A stretch of DNA of 64,000 nt from Neolewinella maritima. GTDB taxonomy: Bacteria; Bacteroidota; Bacteroidia; Chitinophagales; Saprospiraceae. How positions within the stretch are numbered: position 1 is the first letter of the stretch; each line of letters begins with the position of its first letter. The stretch lies in contig NZ_CAKLPZ010000004.1 of NCBI RefSeq assembly GCF_923081025.1, positions 186,001 to 250,000 of the forward strand, in the 5' to 3' direction. Shown piece after piece: positions 45,511 to 54,322 of the stretch. Position numbers and translations under genes: made by a program. Under the pieces are notes generated by a model, which was not told where the DNA came from, searched no databases, and saw nothing but the letters and a program-made list of their open reading frames with translations.

Positions 45511-46520
45511 CAGTCGGTGTACTGGGCCAGGAAGCTCTCCGCCTTTTCCACCATGCGTTGACTTCCGGCAAAGAAGGGTACGCGTTCGTGGATGTCCCGC
45601 GGCTTAATGTCCAGAATGCGTTGGTAGCCGTCCGTGGCCCGGCCACCGGCCTGTTCTACGATGAAGGCGATCGGATTGCACTCATACACCAGCCGGAGCT
45701 TGCCGGCCTCCCGCTCTGAACTCTTGGGGTAGATATAGATGCCACCCTGGATCAGGTTGCGGTGAATATCACTGACCATACTGCCGATATAGCGACTGGT
45801 GTAGGGACGGTCTTCTTCCTCCCGCTGGCAGTACTTGATGTAGTCCTTTACGCCCTGGGGAAAATGTACGTAGTAGCCCTCATTGACCGAGTATACGTGT
45901 CCGCTCTGCGGCATTGTGATGTTGGGGTGCGAGAGGTAGTAGGTGCCGATGGCGGGGTTTAGTGTAAAGCCATTTACGCCGTTGCCAGTAGTGTACACCA
46001 ACATGGTGGAGGTGCCGTAGATGACATAGCCGGCGGCCACCTGCATATTACCCGGCTGCAGGAAATCTTCCAGGGTGACCGGCGTACCCTCGGGGGAAAT
46101 GCGCCGGTAGATACCGAAGATCGTACCTACGGATACGCCGGCATCGATGTTGGAGCTACCGTCCAGGGGGTCCATGACCACCACGTACTTATTACGGTTA
46201 GCTTGGTTGATGCCGCTGATGGTGATGTACTCTTCGTTCTCTTCGCTGACGATACCACATACGATGTTGCGATTCGTGAGCGCATTGATGAATACGTTAT
46301 TGGCGAATACATCTAGTTTTTTCTGCTCCTCGCCCTGTACGTTGACATTGCCCACCGTACCGGTGATGTCTACCAGACCGGCCTGCCGAATTTCGTGGTT
46401 CACTACTTTGGCGGCCAGACGGATACAGTTCAGCAGCCGACTAAGCTCTCCAGAGGAGCCTTCAAAGTCTTTCTGGTTGCTGATGATGAATTCGCCAAGG
46501 GTGGAGGGATGTACGGGCAT
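45510..46520 (-). CDS. fbp: Fructose-1,6-bisphosphatase, class I
   Basis: 336 residues. Gluconeogenic enzyme removing the 1-phosphate of fructose-1,6-bisphosphate; needs magnesium. Contains the metal-binding signature [25 protein letters not shown], an EENEE segment and a C-terminal [10 protein letters not shown]. The ATG at 46520 is 4 nt after a TACCTTCG box. It forms a coupled pair with the downstream NagX-like gene. Confidence 0.97.
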   Translation of the reverse strand: MPVHPSTLGEFIISNQKDFEGSSGELSRLLNCIRLAAKVVNHEIRQAGLVDITGTVGNVNVQGEEQKKLDVFANNVFINALTNRNIVCGIVSEENEEYITISGINQANRNKYVVVMDPLDGSSNIDAGVSVGTIFGIYRRISPEGTPVTLEDFLQPGNMQVAAGYVIYGTSTMLVYTTGNGVNGFTLNPAIGTYYLSHPNITMPQSGHVYSVNEGYYVHFPQGVKDYIKYCQREEEDRPYTSRYIGSMVSDIHRNLIQGGIYIYPKSSEREAGKLRLVYECNPIAFIVEQAGGRATDGYQRILDIKPRDIHERVPFFAGSQRMVEKAESFLAQYTD

Positions 46521-46524
46521 GGGT

Positions 46525-46532
46525 CGAAGGTA
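46525..46532 (-). promoter_or_regulatory. Promoter -7 box of fbp, 4 nt from the ATG
   Basis: TACCTTCG-ACCC-ATG on the minus strand; predicts a leaderless fbp transcript. Confidence 0.6.
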
Positions 46533-46594
46533 AAGATTAGGTGCATTACTACCGACTACTACAGTCGGGTGAAAGAAAGACCTAAGCTACGGCA

Positions 46595-47563
46595 TCAGTA
46601 GTAGTTGCCCGGTATGAGGTAATCGCGCACGTACGCACTGACCCCATCTTCCAGGGAAGTGAAGGGCTTATCGTAGCCCGCGATCCGCAATTTTGCCATA
46701 TCGGCCTGGGTATAGTACTGGTAGTTATCACGTAGGTCAGCGGGTGTATCCACGTAGGAGATGGCTACCGGCCGATCCATCGCTTTAAATGTCGCCGCGG
46801 CAAGATCGTGGAAGGTTCGCGCCTTGCCCGTACCTAGGTTGTACAGTCCGTTCGGAGCGCTTTTCTGATCCATCAGCCAGTGGCATACGCGGCACAGATC
46901 CAGGACATAGACGAAGTCGCGAGACTGCTCTCCGTCGGCGACGTCCGCCCGGTGGCTGCGAAACAGTTTCATACCTCCCGTAGCCTTCACCTGCCGGAAG
47001 GTGTGCCAAATCACGCTCGCCATGCGGCCCTTGTGGTATTCGTTCGGCCCGTAGACGTTGAAGAACTTTAGTCCGTACCACTGCGGCGGGGCTGTCGGAT
47101 AAGTGAGTGCCCACTTATCTACGTCGTTTTTGCTGCGTCCATATTCGTTGAGGGGTTCTAGCTCCAGGGGATCGGTCGCGTCGGCGAAGCCGTGCTCCCC
47201 TCCCCCATAGGTCGCCGCGCTACTTGCGTACACAAGGGGGATGTTGAGCAGGGCACAGCGCTCCCAGATCTGCTTCGAGTAATCGCGATTGAGCCGATCG
47301 AAGAGGGCTACGTCAGATTCTGACGTATCCGTGCGGGCGCCGAGGTGATAGACACCCTCAAGCGGCCACTGCTCCTGATCCCAAATGGGAAACAGGGTAT
47401 CGCGTTCCACCTTGACCAGGTAGTCTTTGCCCTCCAGATTGGGGGTCTTGTCGGCGTAGTGGATGAAGTCGTCGACCAAGATGAGGTCCGTTATGCCCTG
47501 CCGGTTGAGGTAGCCGACCAGCACGCTACCGATAAATCCGTTGGCGCCCGTGATGAGGTACAT
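46595..47563 (-). CDS. hldD: ADP-L-glycero-D-manno-heptose-6-epimerase
   Basis: 322 residues, extended SDR fold. Makes ADP-L-glycero-D-manno-heptose for lipopolysaccharide inner core. N-terminal MYLITGANGFIGSVLVGYL with the NAD(P) GxxGxxG, catalytic YxxxK as YGRSKNDVD after SSAATYGGGEHGF, and the FFNVYGPNEYHKGRMASV block. ATG 47563 is chosen because a TACCTTGA box sits 14 nt before it; the longer frame to 47656 would read through the gldC promoter. Divergent from gldC. Confidence 0.93.
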   Translation of the reverse strand: MYLITGANGFIGSVLVGYLNRQGITDLILVDDFIHYADKTPNLEGKDYLVKVERDTLFPIWDQEQWPLEGVYHLGARTDTSESDVALFDRLNRDYSKQIWERCALLNIPLVYASSAATYGGGEHGFADATDPLELEPLNEYGRSKNDVDKWALTYPTAPPQWYGLKFFNVYGPNEYHKGRMASVIWHTFRQVKATGGMKLFRSHRADVADGEQSRDFVYVLDLCRVCHWLMDQKSAPNGLYNLGTGKARTFHDLAAATFKAMDRPVAISYVDTPADLRDNYQYYTQADMAKLRIAGYDKPFTSLEDGVSAYVRDYLIPGNYY

Positions 47564-47577
47564 GGAGTAGTTTGCCG

Positions 47578-47585
47578 TCAAGGTA
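47578..47585 (-). promoter_or_regulatory. Promoter -7 box of hldD (TACCTTGA)
   Basis: TACCTTGA on the minus strand, 14 nt upstream of the hldD ATG. It fixes the start and lies beside the divergent gldC promoter. Confidence 0.5.
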
Positions 47586-47593
47586 CGTCCGTC

Positions 47594-47611
47594 GCACCTG
47601 CGTCCCCGCCC
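47594..47611 (+). promoter_or_regulatory. 18-bp motif, copy 7 (gldC)
   Basis: GCACCTGCGTCCCCGCCC on the plus strand, a full match, exactly 8 nt upstream of the gldC -7 box and on the gldC coding strand. Same geometry as leuS. Confidence 0.55.
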
Positions 47612-47619
47612 GCCCTGGC

Positions 47620-47627
47620 TACCTTTG
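47620..47627 (+). promoter_or_regulatory. Promoter -7 box of gldC (TACCTTTG)
   Basis: TACCTTTG, perfect TAnnTTTG, 17 nt before the gldC ATG. Confidence 0.7.
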
Positions 47628-47644
47628 CGAAAAAGTAGTACCCC

Positions 47645-48010
47645 ATGGCCAAGCACGTAATCGTAAAGAAAAGCCGCATCACCATCGATGTGGGACTGGA
47701 CGGACAGAATATGCCCGTAGAAATGAAGTGGTCGGCCAGCGACAACCCCGCCGGTCAGAAGCCGCAGGATTGCAAGGCGATGCTGCTCTCGCTCTTCGAT
47801 GAGACCAGCAAGGAGACCCTCAAGATCGACCTCTGGACCCGCGAAATGCAGGTACTGGAAATGGACCGTATGTTTTACCAGACGTTACGAGGACTCTCCG
47901 ACACCTACTTTCGCGCCACCCAGAATAAGGAACTGGCTAATCAGATGCAGCAGTTTACCTTTTACTTTGGTCAGGCCACCGGGGCTATTCCGAAGGAGGA
48001 AGAAAGCTAG
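47645..48010 (+). CDS. gldC: Gliding motility protein GldC
   Basis: 121 residues. The start MAKHVIVKKSRITIDVGLDG followed by MPVEMKWSASDNP and later LWTREMQVLEMDRMFYQTL matches the GldC family, small cytoplasmic proteins that support gliding in Flavobacterium and are kept in many gliding Bacteroidota. It carries its own promoter, and xylA follows after 48 bp on the same strand. No gldB or other gld gene lies beside it here, although gldB-gldC pairs are common elsewhere. Confidence 0.9.
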   Translation: MAKHVIVKKSRITIDVGLDGQNMPVEMKWSASDNPAGQKPQDCKAMLLSLFDETSKETLKIDLWTREMQVLEMDRMFYQTLRGLSDTYFRATQNKELANQMQQFTFYFGQATGAIPKEEES

Positions 48011-48058
48011 TGCTTACCTTGATGCGACCTAGTACACTCCGATATACCTTACTAACCT

Positions 48059-49372
48059 ATGGCTACCTACTTCGACCAGATTCCTACCATACCCTACGAA
48101 GGGCCCGAGAGCGATAACCCGCTGGCCTTTAAGTACTACCAGAAAGATCGACGGGTAGCCGGCAAGACGATGGCCGAGCACTTCAAATTTGCGATGGCCT
48201 GGTGGCACACGCTGCGCAACACCGGGGGCGACCCCTTCGGCCCGGGTACGGCGGACTACCCCTGGCTCGGTGATAAGGACCCGGTGCAGGAAGCGAAGAA
48301 CGCCGTAGACGCAGGCTTCGAGATCCTCGAAAAGCTCGGACTCGACTACTTCTGTTTCCACGATATCGACCTGCTGGAGGAAGCCGGGGCCGATCTGAAT
48401 ACCTACGCTAAGCGGCTCGATCAGGTATCGGACTACGTGAAGCAAAAGATGGATGAGACGGGAAAGAAAGTCCTCTGGGGCACGGCTAACCTGTTCAGCA
48501 ACCCCCGCTACATGAACGGGGCAAGCACCAATCCGGACTTCCGGGTAGTAGCCTACGCCGGAGCGCAGCTCAAAACAGCTATCGATACCACCATCAAGTT
48601 GGGGGGTGAGAATTACGTCTTCTGGGGCGGCCGGGAGGGCTATATGAGCCTACTCAATACCGACCTCAAGCGGGAGGTAGACCACCTCGCGCGCTTTCTA
48701 ACCATGGCGCGCGACTACGCACGGGGGCAGGGCTTCAAGGGCTACTTTTTCATCGAGCCCAAGCCCTTCGAGCCCAGCAAGCATCAGTACGATTTTGACA
48801 GTGCCACGGTAGCCGGCTTTTTACGTCAGTACGACCTACTGGACGACTTCAAGCTCAACATCGAAGTAAATCATGCCACCCTAGCCCAGCACACCTTCGA
48901 GCACGAACTGGCCGTCGCAGCCAGTCAGGGCTTGCTCGGCAGTATCGATGCCAACCGCGGTGACTACCAGAATGGCTGGGACACGGACCAGTTCCCCAAC
49001 AGCGTACAGGAGCTCACCGAGGCAATGATAGTCATTCTCGAGGCTGGCGGCCTACAGGGCGGCGGGGTCAACTTCGACGCTAAGACACGCCGTAATTCAA
49101 CCGACCTGGAAGACATCTTCCACGCCCACATCGGCGGTATGGACGTATTCGCCCGCGCCTTACTGGCCGCGGATCGCGTGCTCACTAAATCTAAGTTTAG
49201 TGACATGCGCCGCGAGCGCTATGCCTCCTTCGACGGTGGCGACGGCAAGCGGTACGAGGACGGTGCCCTAAGCTTACAGGACCTAGCCAAGATCGGCCTG
49301 GCCGGTGGCGAGCCCCCCATGACCAGCGGTCGGCAGGAGCGGTACGAAAATATTATCGCGCAACATATGTAG
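48059..49372 (+). CDS. xylA: Xylose isomerase
   Basis: 437 residues, TIM barrel. Converts D-xylose to D-xylulose (and glucose to fructose) with two divalent metals. Signatures: LDYFCFHDIDLLEE with the catalytic His, GGENYVFWGGREGY, KGYFFIEPKPFEPSKHQYDFD and LGSIDANRGDYQNGWDTDQFP. It matches the class II isomerases of Bacteroidota in its long N-terminus. No xylulokinase or xylose transporter is next to it. TACCTTAC at about 48045-48052 could be its own -7 box. Confidence 0.97.
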   Translation: MATYFDQIPTIPYEGPESDNPLAFKYYQKDRRVAGKTMAEHFKFAMAWWHTLRNTGGDPFGPGTADYPWLGDKDPVQEAKNAVDAGFEILEKLGLDYFCFHDIDLLEEAGADLNTYAKRLDQVSDYVKQKMDETGKKVLWGTANLFSNPRYMNGASTNPDFRVVAYAGAQLKTAIDTTIKLGGENYVFWGGREGYMSLLNTDLKREVDHLARFLTMARDYARGQGFKGYFFIEPKPFEPSKHQYDFDSATVAGFLRQYDLLDDFKLNIEVNHATLAQHTFEHELAVAASQGLLGSIDANRGDYQNGWDTDQFPNSVQELTEAMIVILEAGGLQGGGVNFDAKTRRNSTDLEDIFHAHIGGMDVFARALLAADRVLTKSKFSDMRRERYASFDGGDGKRYEDGALSLQDLAKIGLAGGEPPMTSGRQERYENIIAQHM

Positions 49373-49483
49373 GCATATGCGCCTCTTGCACTGATGAATT
49401 GTAGAGCAAGTTGATCCCGTATTGGTCGGGACCGCTACAGGGAGGTGGGTGAACATCCGAGTTCACTAGGCTGTCCAGTAGAT
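49373..49483 (+). other. Possible structured leader before the TonB-C gene
   Basis: Several local inverted repeats: TCCCG-tattggt-CGGGA closed by GTAG...CTAC, and GTGAAC-atccga-GTTCAC (about 49449-49466). It could be a structured 5' UTR or an ending for xylA. There is no U-tract and no known riboswitch pattern that I recognise. Confidence 0.3.
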
Positions 49484-49921
49484 ATGAAGCACCTAGCCAC
49501 TTTAGCTTTTTTCCTACTTATTCTACCCCTTAGCGCACAGCAAAACACGGTGCTGCGTGTAGCCGAGCACATGCCGCTGATGCTATCGACGGAGTGCCCG
49601 CTCGATGGTCCCTACCCCACCCGTAAGCTGTGTTCCGACCGGGCGATGATTGACTATATCTACACCAACGTGCAGTACCCTGCGGAAGCCAGTAAACTGA
49701 CCGGTCCCCCGCAGATGGCGGTAATCAACTTCGTAGTGGAGCCTGATGGCTCGATCACTACTATCGAGACCTACCGCGACCCGGGCAATGGCATGGGGGC
49801 CGAGGCCCGGCGGGTCGTCGAGCAAATGGCCGAGGAAACCCAGTGGGAAGCCGGAAGCCAGGAGGGGCAGGCCGTGCGGGTTATGATGCAGGTACCCATC
49901 AAGTTCATTAAGCCGGAATAG
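49484..49921 (+). CDS. Secreted protein with TonB C-terminal-like domain
   Basis: 145 residues. Signal peptide MKHLATLAFFLLILPLSAQ. The mature part has YIYTNVQYPAEASK...AVINFVVEPDGSITTIETYRDPGNGMGAEARRVVEQM, the TonB_C pattern (YP, V-x-F-x-V-x-x-DG). It lacks the inner-membrane anchor and proline-rich linker of a true TonB, so it is a periplasmic TonB-C domain protein; it might act in receptor signalling or cell-wall binding. ATG 49484 is chosen because it starts the signal peptide. Confidence 0.82.
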   Translation: MKHLATLAFFLLILPLSAQQNTVLRVAEHMPLMLSTECPLDGPYPTRKLCSDRAMIDYIYTNVQYPAEASKLTGPPQMAVINFVVEPDGSITTIETYRDPGNGMGAEARRVVEQMAEETQWEAGSQEGQAVRVMMQVPIKFIKPE

Positions 49922-49925
49922 CTCG

Positions 49926-50714
49926 TTAGAGGGCAGCGCGCAGTCTAACCAGCTTCGTCAGCAAATCTTCCAGCTGATCGAGCGGCAACATATTGGCCGC
50001 ATCACTCTTGGCCTCGCTCGGCTTGGGGTGGGTTTCCAGAAACAGTCCGTCTACACCTACGGCTACGCCTGCCTTGGCGATGGTCTCGATCATGGCGGGG
50101 CGCCCGCCCGTGACACCACTACTTTGATTGGGCTGCTGGAGGCTATGGGTACAGTCCAGGATGACCGGTGCGCCGTACGATTGCATGGTCGGGATACCGC
50201 GGAAGTCGACCACCAGATCCGTGTAGCCAAAGGTGGCGCCCCGCTCCGTCATCCACACCTGATCGTTGCCGCTGTCAATAACCTTCTGCTGGGCGTGTTG
50301 CATGGCTGATGGACTCAGAAACTGCCCCTTCTTGATGTTGACGACCTTACCGGTCTTCGCGGCAGCTACCAGCAGGGAAGTCTGGCGGCAGAGAAAGGCT
50401 GGAATTTGTAGAATGTCTACGTACTCAGCGGCCATGGCGGCTTCTTCATCCGCGTGGATGTCGGTAGTCGTGGGCAGGTCAAAGGTCTCCCCGACCTTAC
50501 GCAGGATCCTTAGCGCTTTTTCGTCGCCGATACCGGAGAAGCTATCAATGCGGCTGCGATTGGCCTTGCGGTAGCTACCCTTGAAGATGTAGGGGATATT
50601 GAGCCGGTCGGTGATCGTCTTAACGCGCTCGGCGATCCGGAGGGCCAGAGTTTCGTCTTCGATAGCGCAGGGGCCGGCGATGAGGAAGAAGTTGGGGCTT
50701 TCGGGTAGGGTCAT
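49926..50714 (-). CDS. kdsA: 3-deoxy-8-phosphooctulonate synthase (KDO8P synthase)
   Basis: 262 residues, TIM barrel. Condenses arabinose-5-phosphate with phosphoenolpyruvate on the way to KDO for lipopolysaccharide. Start FFLIAGPCAIEDETLAL: Cys in AGPC puts it in the metal-dependent class (non-metal types have Asn here). Later FKGSYRKANRSR, TDIHADEEA, ILQIPAFLCRQTSLL and DCTHSLQQPN. It follows the phosphohexomutase gene by 44 bp on the same strand, so the two probably form an operon. Confidence 0.96.
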   Translation of the reverse strand: MTLPESPNFFLIAGPCAIEDETLALRIAERVKTITDRLNIPYIFKGSYRKANRSRIDSFSGIGDEKALRILRKVGETFDLPTTTDIHADEEAAMAAEYVDILQIPAFLCRQTSLLVAAAKTGKVVNIKKGQFLSPSAMQHAQQKVIDSGNDQVWMTERGATFGYTDLVVDFRGIPTMQSYGAPVILDCTHSLQQPNQSSGVTGGRPAMIETIAKAGVAVGVDGLFLETHPKPSEAKSDAANMLPLDQLEDLLTKLVRLRAAL

Positions 50715-50758
50715 GGGCGTACCGCAGATTTGGGTAGATTGTACATTGTGGGGCGCGA

Positions 50759-52141
50759 TCAGGCCCCCGTCAGTTCTACGAACTTAGCCTTGACGTCTCC
50801 GGCGAGCTCGTGGGCACGCTGCTGGGTGTTGGCCTCGGCGTAGACGCGTACGATGGGCTCGGTATTGGAGCCGCGCAGGTGGACCCAGCCGTCGGCAAAG
50901 TCGAGCTTTAGTCCATCTATGTTGGTCTTGCGGACATCGGGGTACAGGGCCTCCATGGCGGAGAGTGCTTCGGCCAGATCGAGGCGGGGGTCCAGCTCGA
51001 GTTTGTCCTTGACCATCTCATAGTGTACGTAGCCGTCGCGCAGTTCGTTGATGGACTTCCCACTAGTAGCGAGGTGACTCAGCACCAGGGCCAGCCCGAT
51101 AAGACTGTCGCGGCCATAGTGCAGGCGGGGGTCGATGATACCGCCATTGCCCTCTCCACCGATGGTAGCCTTCACCGCCTTCATCTTTTCTACTACATTG
51201 ACCTCTCCTACCGCGGAGGCATAGTAGGTCTGTCCGTAGGTGGCCGCGATATCGGCTACCGCCCGGCTACTGCTCAGGTTGCTCACTACCGGCCCGGGCT
51301 CGTGCTGTAGTACGTAGTCCGCGACGGTGACCAGGGTATACTCTTCACCGATCCAGCGGCCTCCTGGTCCTACGAGGGCCAAGCGGTCCACGTCGGGATC
51401 TACGGCGATGCCCAGGTCGGCACCGCTGGTTTTCATCCGTTCGGTCAGGCCGGTGAGGTTGGCGGGTAGGGGCTCGGGGTTGTGGGCGAATTGTCCGTCC
51501 AGGGTACCGTTCATCACCTGGCAGGTGACACCGAGCTGGTCGCACAGCGGGGGGATCGAGATCGCACCTACACTGTTGACCGCATCGAGCACTACGCTGA
51601 AACCGGCGGTTTTGATTGCCTCCACGTTTACCAGGGGATGCTGAAGGACGGCATCGATGTGGTCCTGCAGGACGGTCTCGTCCGTGGTGAGCGTGCCGAG
51701 ATCATCCACCGCGGCGTAGGTGATATCGCCAGAGTGCACACTGGCGATCAGGTCCTGGCCTGCTTCATGACTGATAAATTCCCCCTTATGATTGAGGAGT
51801 TTCAGCGCATTATACTCCTTGGGATTGTGGCTGGCGGATAGAATGATGCCGCCACCCGCGCCGCGGCTTACTACGGCCATCTCTACGGTGGGTGTAGTAG
51901 CCAGGCCACAATCGATCACGTCGATCCCCATACTCTGTAGCGTGGCGGCCGTGAGGGCCGAGACCATGGGTCCGGAGGGGCGCCCATCCCGACCGATCAC
52001 TACTTTACGTGCCGCCCCGCTGCGGATGAGCCAGTCGCCGTATCCGGCTACGCTACTCACGATATCCTCCGGCGTCAGGTTGGTGCCGGCCTTGCCGCCA
52101 ATGGTGCCGCGGAAACCGGAGATAGATTTAATTAAGGGCAT
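50759..52141 (-). CDS. glmM: Phosphohexomutase, phosphoglucosamine mutase-type
   Basis: 460 residues, four-domain alpha-D-phosphohexomutase. Phosphoserine loop GGGIILSASHNPKEYNALK (catalytic Ser104), metal-binding DPDVDR and sugar-specificity loop GEGNGGIID, then the C-terminal phosphate-binding RGSNTEPIVRVYAEA. The E-G-N/S loop and the neighbour kdsA favour GlmM (UDP-GlcNAc supply), but phosphomannomutase or phosphoglucomutase cannot be excluded. ATG 52141 (MPLIKSISGFRGTIGG) is chosen; upstream residues of the longer frame do not fit. TACCTTTA about 45 nt upstream is a likely -7 box. Confidence 0.87.
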   Translation of the reverse strand: MPLIKSISGFRGTIGGKAGTNLTPEDIVSSVAGYGDWLIRSGAARKVVIGRDGRPSGPMVSALTAATLQSMGIDVIDCGLATTPTVEMAVVSRGAGGGIILSASHNPKEYNALKLLNHKGEFISHEAGQDLIASVHSGDITYAAVDDLGTLTTDETVLQDHIDAVLQHPLVNVEAIKTAGFSVVLDAVNSVGAISIPPLCDQLGVTCQVMNGTLDGQFAHNPEPLPANLTGLTERMKTSGADLGIAVDPDVDRLALVGPGGRWIGEEYTLVTVADYVLQHEPGPVVSNLSSSRAVADIAATYGQTYYASAVGEVNVVEKMKAVKATIGGEGNGGIIDPRLHYGRDSLIGLALVLSHLATSGKSINELRDGYVHYEMVKDKLELDPRLDLAEALSAMEALYPDVRKTNIDGLKLDFADGWVHLRGSNTEPIVRVYAEANTQQRAHELAGDVKAKFVELTGA

Positions 52142-52229
52142 GGGTAGTTGGTGAAAGAGTAAGGGGTATGGAACGGTTGGGGTAGGCGGTAAAGGTATAT
52201 GAGATTTGCTAAGTCGGGGTACTTGCAGC

Positions 52230-52247
52230 GCACCTGCGGCCGCGCCC
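52230..52247 (+). promoter_or_regulatory. 18-bp motif, copy 8 (UMF1 transporter)
   Basis: GCACCTGCGGCCGCGCCC on the plus strand, a full match, 34 nt upstream of the transporter's -7 box and on its coding strand. Confidence 0.5.
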
Positions 52248-52281
52248 GTACCGGAGCGGTAGCGCCTAGCGATACGCCCGC

Positions 52282-52289
52282 TACCTTTA
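52282..52289 (+). promoter_or_regulatory. Promoter -7 box of the UMF1 gene, 5 nt from the ATG
   Basis: TACCTTTA-GCCCT-ATG; predicts a leaderless or nearly leaderless transcript and rules out the longer frame opening at 52199. Confidence 0.6.
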
Positions 52290-52294
52290 GCCCT

Positions 52295-53608
52295 ATGCTG
52301 CACCCCCTGAACGACCGCCGGACCCTCAACGGCTGGGCGCTATTCGACTGGGCCAATTCGGCCTTTGCCCTGGTCATCACGACGGCCATTTTTCCGCCCT
52401 ACTTCGAGGAGATGGTCGATCCGTCCTTTACGGTGCTCGGTATACCATTCACTAACAGTAGCTGGTTTGCCTACCTGATCACCTTCAGCTACCTGGTGAT
52501 CGCACTGCTTTCTCCCCTACTGAGCGGCATTGCCGATGCCGGGGGGCGCCGTAAGTGGTTTCTGCAACTCTTCACGACCATGGGCGGGCTGGGGTGCCTG
52601 AGCCTGTTCTTCTTTCAGGGGATGTCGACGATGTGGCTCGGGAGTCTGGGCTTCGTGATCGGACTGATCGGCTTTGCCGGCGGACTGGTGTTCTACAATA
52701 GCTTTCTGCCCGTCATCGCTACGGAGGACCGCTTCGACCGGCTGAGTGCGCGGGGCTTTGCGATGGGGTATATCGGCAGCGTGCTGCTCCTGCTACTGAA
52801 CCTGGCGATGGTGCAGGCACCGGGCTGGTTCGGTCTGCCGGAGGAAGGGACACTACGGATCCGGCTGGCCTTTCTAACGGTCGGACTCTGGTGGCTGGTG
52901 TTTGCCTACATCTCGCTGTCACGCCTGCCGGACGACGTGCGGGTCAGGGGGAACGGGCTGGGCAGTATGGCGGCTAGCGGCTGGGAGGAACTGCGTAAGG
53001 TGTGGCGACAGATGACTACCTACCCCCAGGCTAAGCGCTTCCTGCTGGCGTTCTTCTGCTACTCCGCTGGGGTGCAGACGGTCATCTTTCTGGCCAGTAT
53101 TTTTGCCAAGAAGGAGCTTGGCTTCGAGACGGCGGAGCTTATCATAGTGGTACTGATCCTACAGGTCGTGGCGGTGGGTGGTGCTTACCTGGCGGCTAAA
53201 TTGAGTGAGTGGCGGGGGAATAAATTTGCCCTGTACTTCGAGCTGATCATCTGGACGGCGATCTGTGTACTGGCCTACTTCGTTGCCGGCAAGACGCAGT
53301 TCTACTTCATTGCCGGTGCGGTAGGCCTGGTGATGGGTGGGGTACAGAGCTTGAGCCGGAGCACCTACGCCAAGGTCATTCCCCAGAGCGAGGAGGGCCG
53401 GGCCGCGCGCACCGATACGACCTCCTGGTTCAGCTTTTACGACGTGCTGGAAAAGGTAGCTATCGTGCTGGGGACCTTCATCTTCGGCTTTCTGGATGCC
53501 CTGACCGGTAGTATGCGACTGAGCATTCTCATTCTATCGGTCTTCTTCCTCCTGGGCATGGTGTTTCTGTCCCGCTTCCGGGTAGCGCAGCCGGCCGAAG
53601 TCGTGTGA
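52295..53608 (+). CDS. MFS transporter of the UMF1/Atg22-like family
   Basis: 437 residues with about 12 TM helices. Start LNGWALFDWANSAFALVITTAIFPPYFEEM is typical of the UMF1 family (WALYDWANSAYA). Later GLVMGGVQSLSRSTYAKVIPQSEE is the second family signature. Bacterial members are uncharacterised or thought to export small metabolites such as amino acids. ATG 52295 is fixed by the -7 box. It is followed on the same strand by an NAD(P)-binding protein after 39 bp. Confidence 0.9.
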   Translation: MLHPLNDRRTLNGWALFDWANSAFALVITTAIFPPYFEEMVDPSFTVLGIPFTNSSWFAYLITFSYLVIALLSPLLSGIADAGGRRKWFLQLFTTMGGLGCLSLFFFQGMSTMWLGSLGFVIGLIGFAGGLVFYNSFLPVIATEDRFDRLSARGFAMGYIGSVLLLLLNLAMVQAPGWFGLPEEGTLRIRLAFLTVGLWWLVFAYISLSRLPDDVRVRGNGLGSMAASGWEELRKVWRQMTTYPQAKRFLLAFFCYSAGVQTVIFLASIFAKKELGFETAELIIVVLILQVVAVGGAYLAAKLSEWRGNKFALYFELIIWTAICVLAYFVAGKTQFYFIAGAVGLVMGGVQSLSRSTYAKVIPQSEEGRAARTDTTSWFSFYDVLEKVAIVLGTFIFGFLDALTGSMRLSILILSVFFLLGMVFLSRFRVAQPAEVV

Positions 53609-53647
53609 CGGGGCCAAACCTGACCGCCTCCCCGGGGTTTGGGAAGC

Positions 53648-54322
53648 ATGAGTGAAGGAATGGAGATCGTGGCCAGCCGTAAGACGGCCCTGCTGCTGGG
53701 AGCCACCGGCCTGGTCGGTAATGAGCTACTGAACCAGCTGCTGGAGCATAAGGCCTACAGCCGCGTCATTGCTCCGACGCGCCGCAAGTTGCACCGGAGC
53801 AGTAAAAAGCTGGACAACCCACAGATCGACTTTAATAAACTGGCCCGCCACCGCGAGTTATTCCGCTGTCAGGACGTGTTCATCGCCTTCGGTACGACCA
53901 TCAAGCGGGCGGGCAGCAAGGAGGCGTTTCGCCGGGTCGATTACGACTACATCGTCGAGGCCGCCCGGCTCGCACAGGCCAGTGGAGCCAACCAGTGTAT
54001 GCTGGTGAGCGCAGCGGCAGCGGACAGCGAAAGTGCCTTTTTCTACAACCGGGTGAAGGGCGAGACCGAAGAAGCCGTGACGCGCCTGGATTTCTGGGCT
54101 ATTCACATCTTCCGGCCCGGCGTGCTGCTCGGCAAGCGCAGTGAGTTGCGTATCGGGGAGAAGATCGCGGCGAGCGTCACCACGCTGTTCCGTCAGATCT
54201 CTCCCAAATTACTGGGTGAGTACAACCCCACTGACGCCCGGGTACTGGCCCGCAAGATGATCGAGGCGGCACAGAGCATCCTTCCGGGGGTACGGTTTCA
54301 CAGCGCTCAGGACCTGCTATGA
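53648..54322 (+). CDS. NAD(P)-binding Rossmann-fold protein (HTATIP2/NmrA-like SDR)
   Basis: About 224 residues. Rossmann nucleotide-binding start KTALLLGATGLVGNELLNQLL with GxxGxxG, DVFIAFGTTIKRAGSKEAFRRVDYDY, CMLVSAAAADSESAFFYNRVKGETEEAV (YxxxK as YNRVK) and FRPGVLLGKR. It is close to the oxidoreductase HTATIP2-type atypical SDRs. The substrate is unknown. ATG 53648 is chosen over a TTG farther upstream; ATG 53660 is possible. Its stop abuts that of the convergent 7TM-HD gene (TGA directly followed by TCA). Confidence 0.82.
   Translation: MSEGMEIVASRKTALLLGATGLVGNELLNQLLEHKAYSRVIAPTRRKLHRSSKKLDNPQIDFNKLARHRELFRCQDVFIAFGTTIKRAGSKEAFRRVDYDYIVEAARLAQASGANQCMLVSAAAADSESAFFYNRVKGETEEAVTRLDFWAIHIFRPGVLLGKRSELRIGEKIAASVTTLFRQISPKLLGEYNPTDARVLARKMIEAAQSILPGVRFHSAQDLL

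Noticed and set aside
49373-49483. Riboswitch before the TonB-C gene
   Set aside because: Local inverted repeats only; no match to a riboswitch core that I can recognise, so it is listed as a possible structured leader at low confidence.
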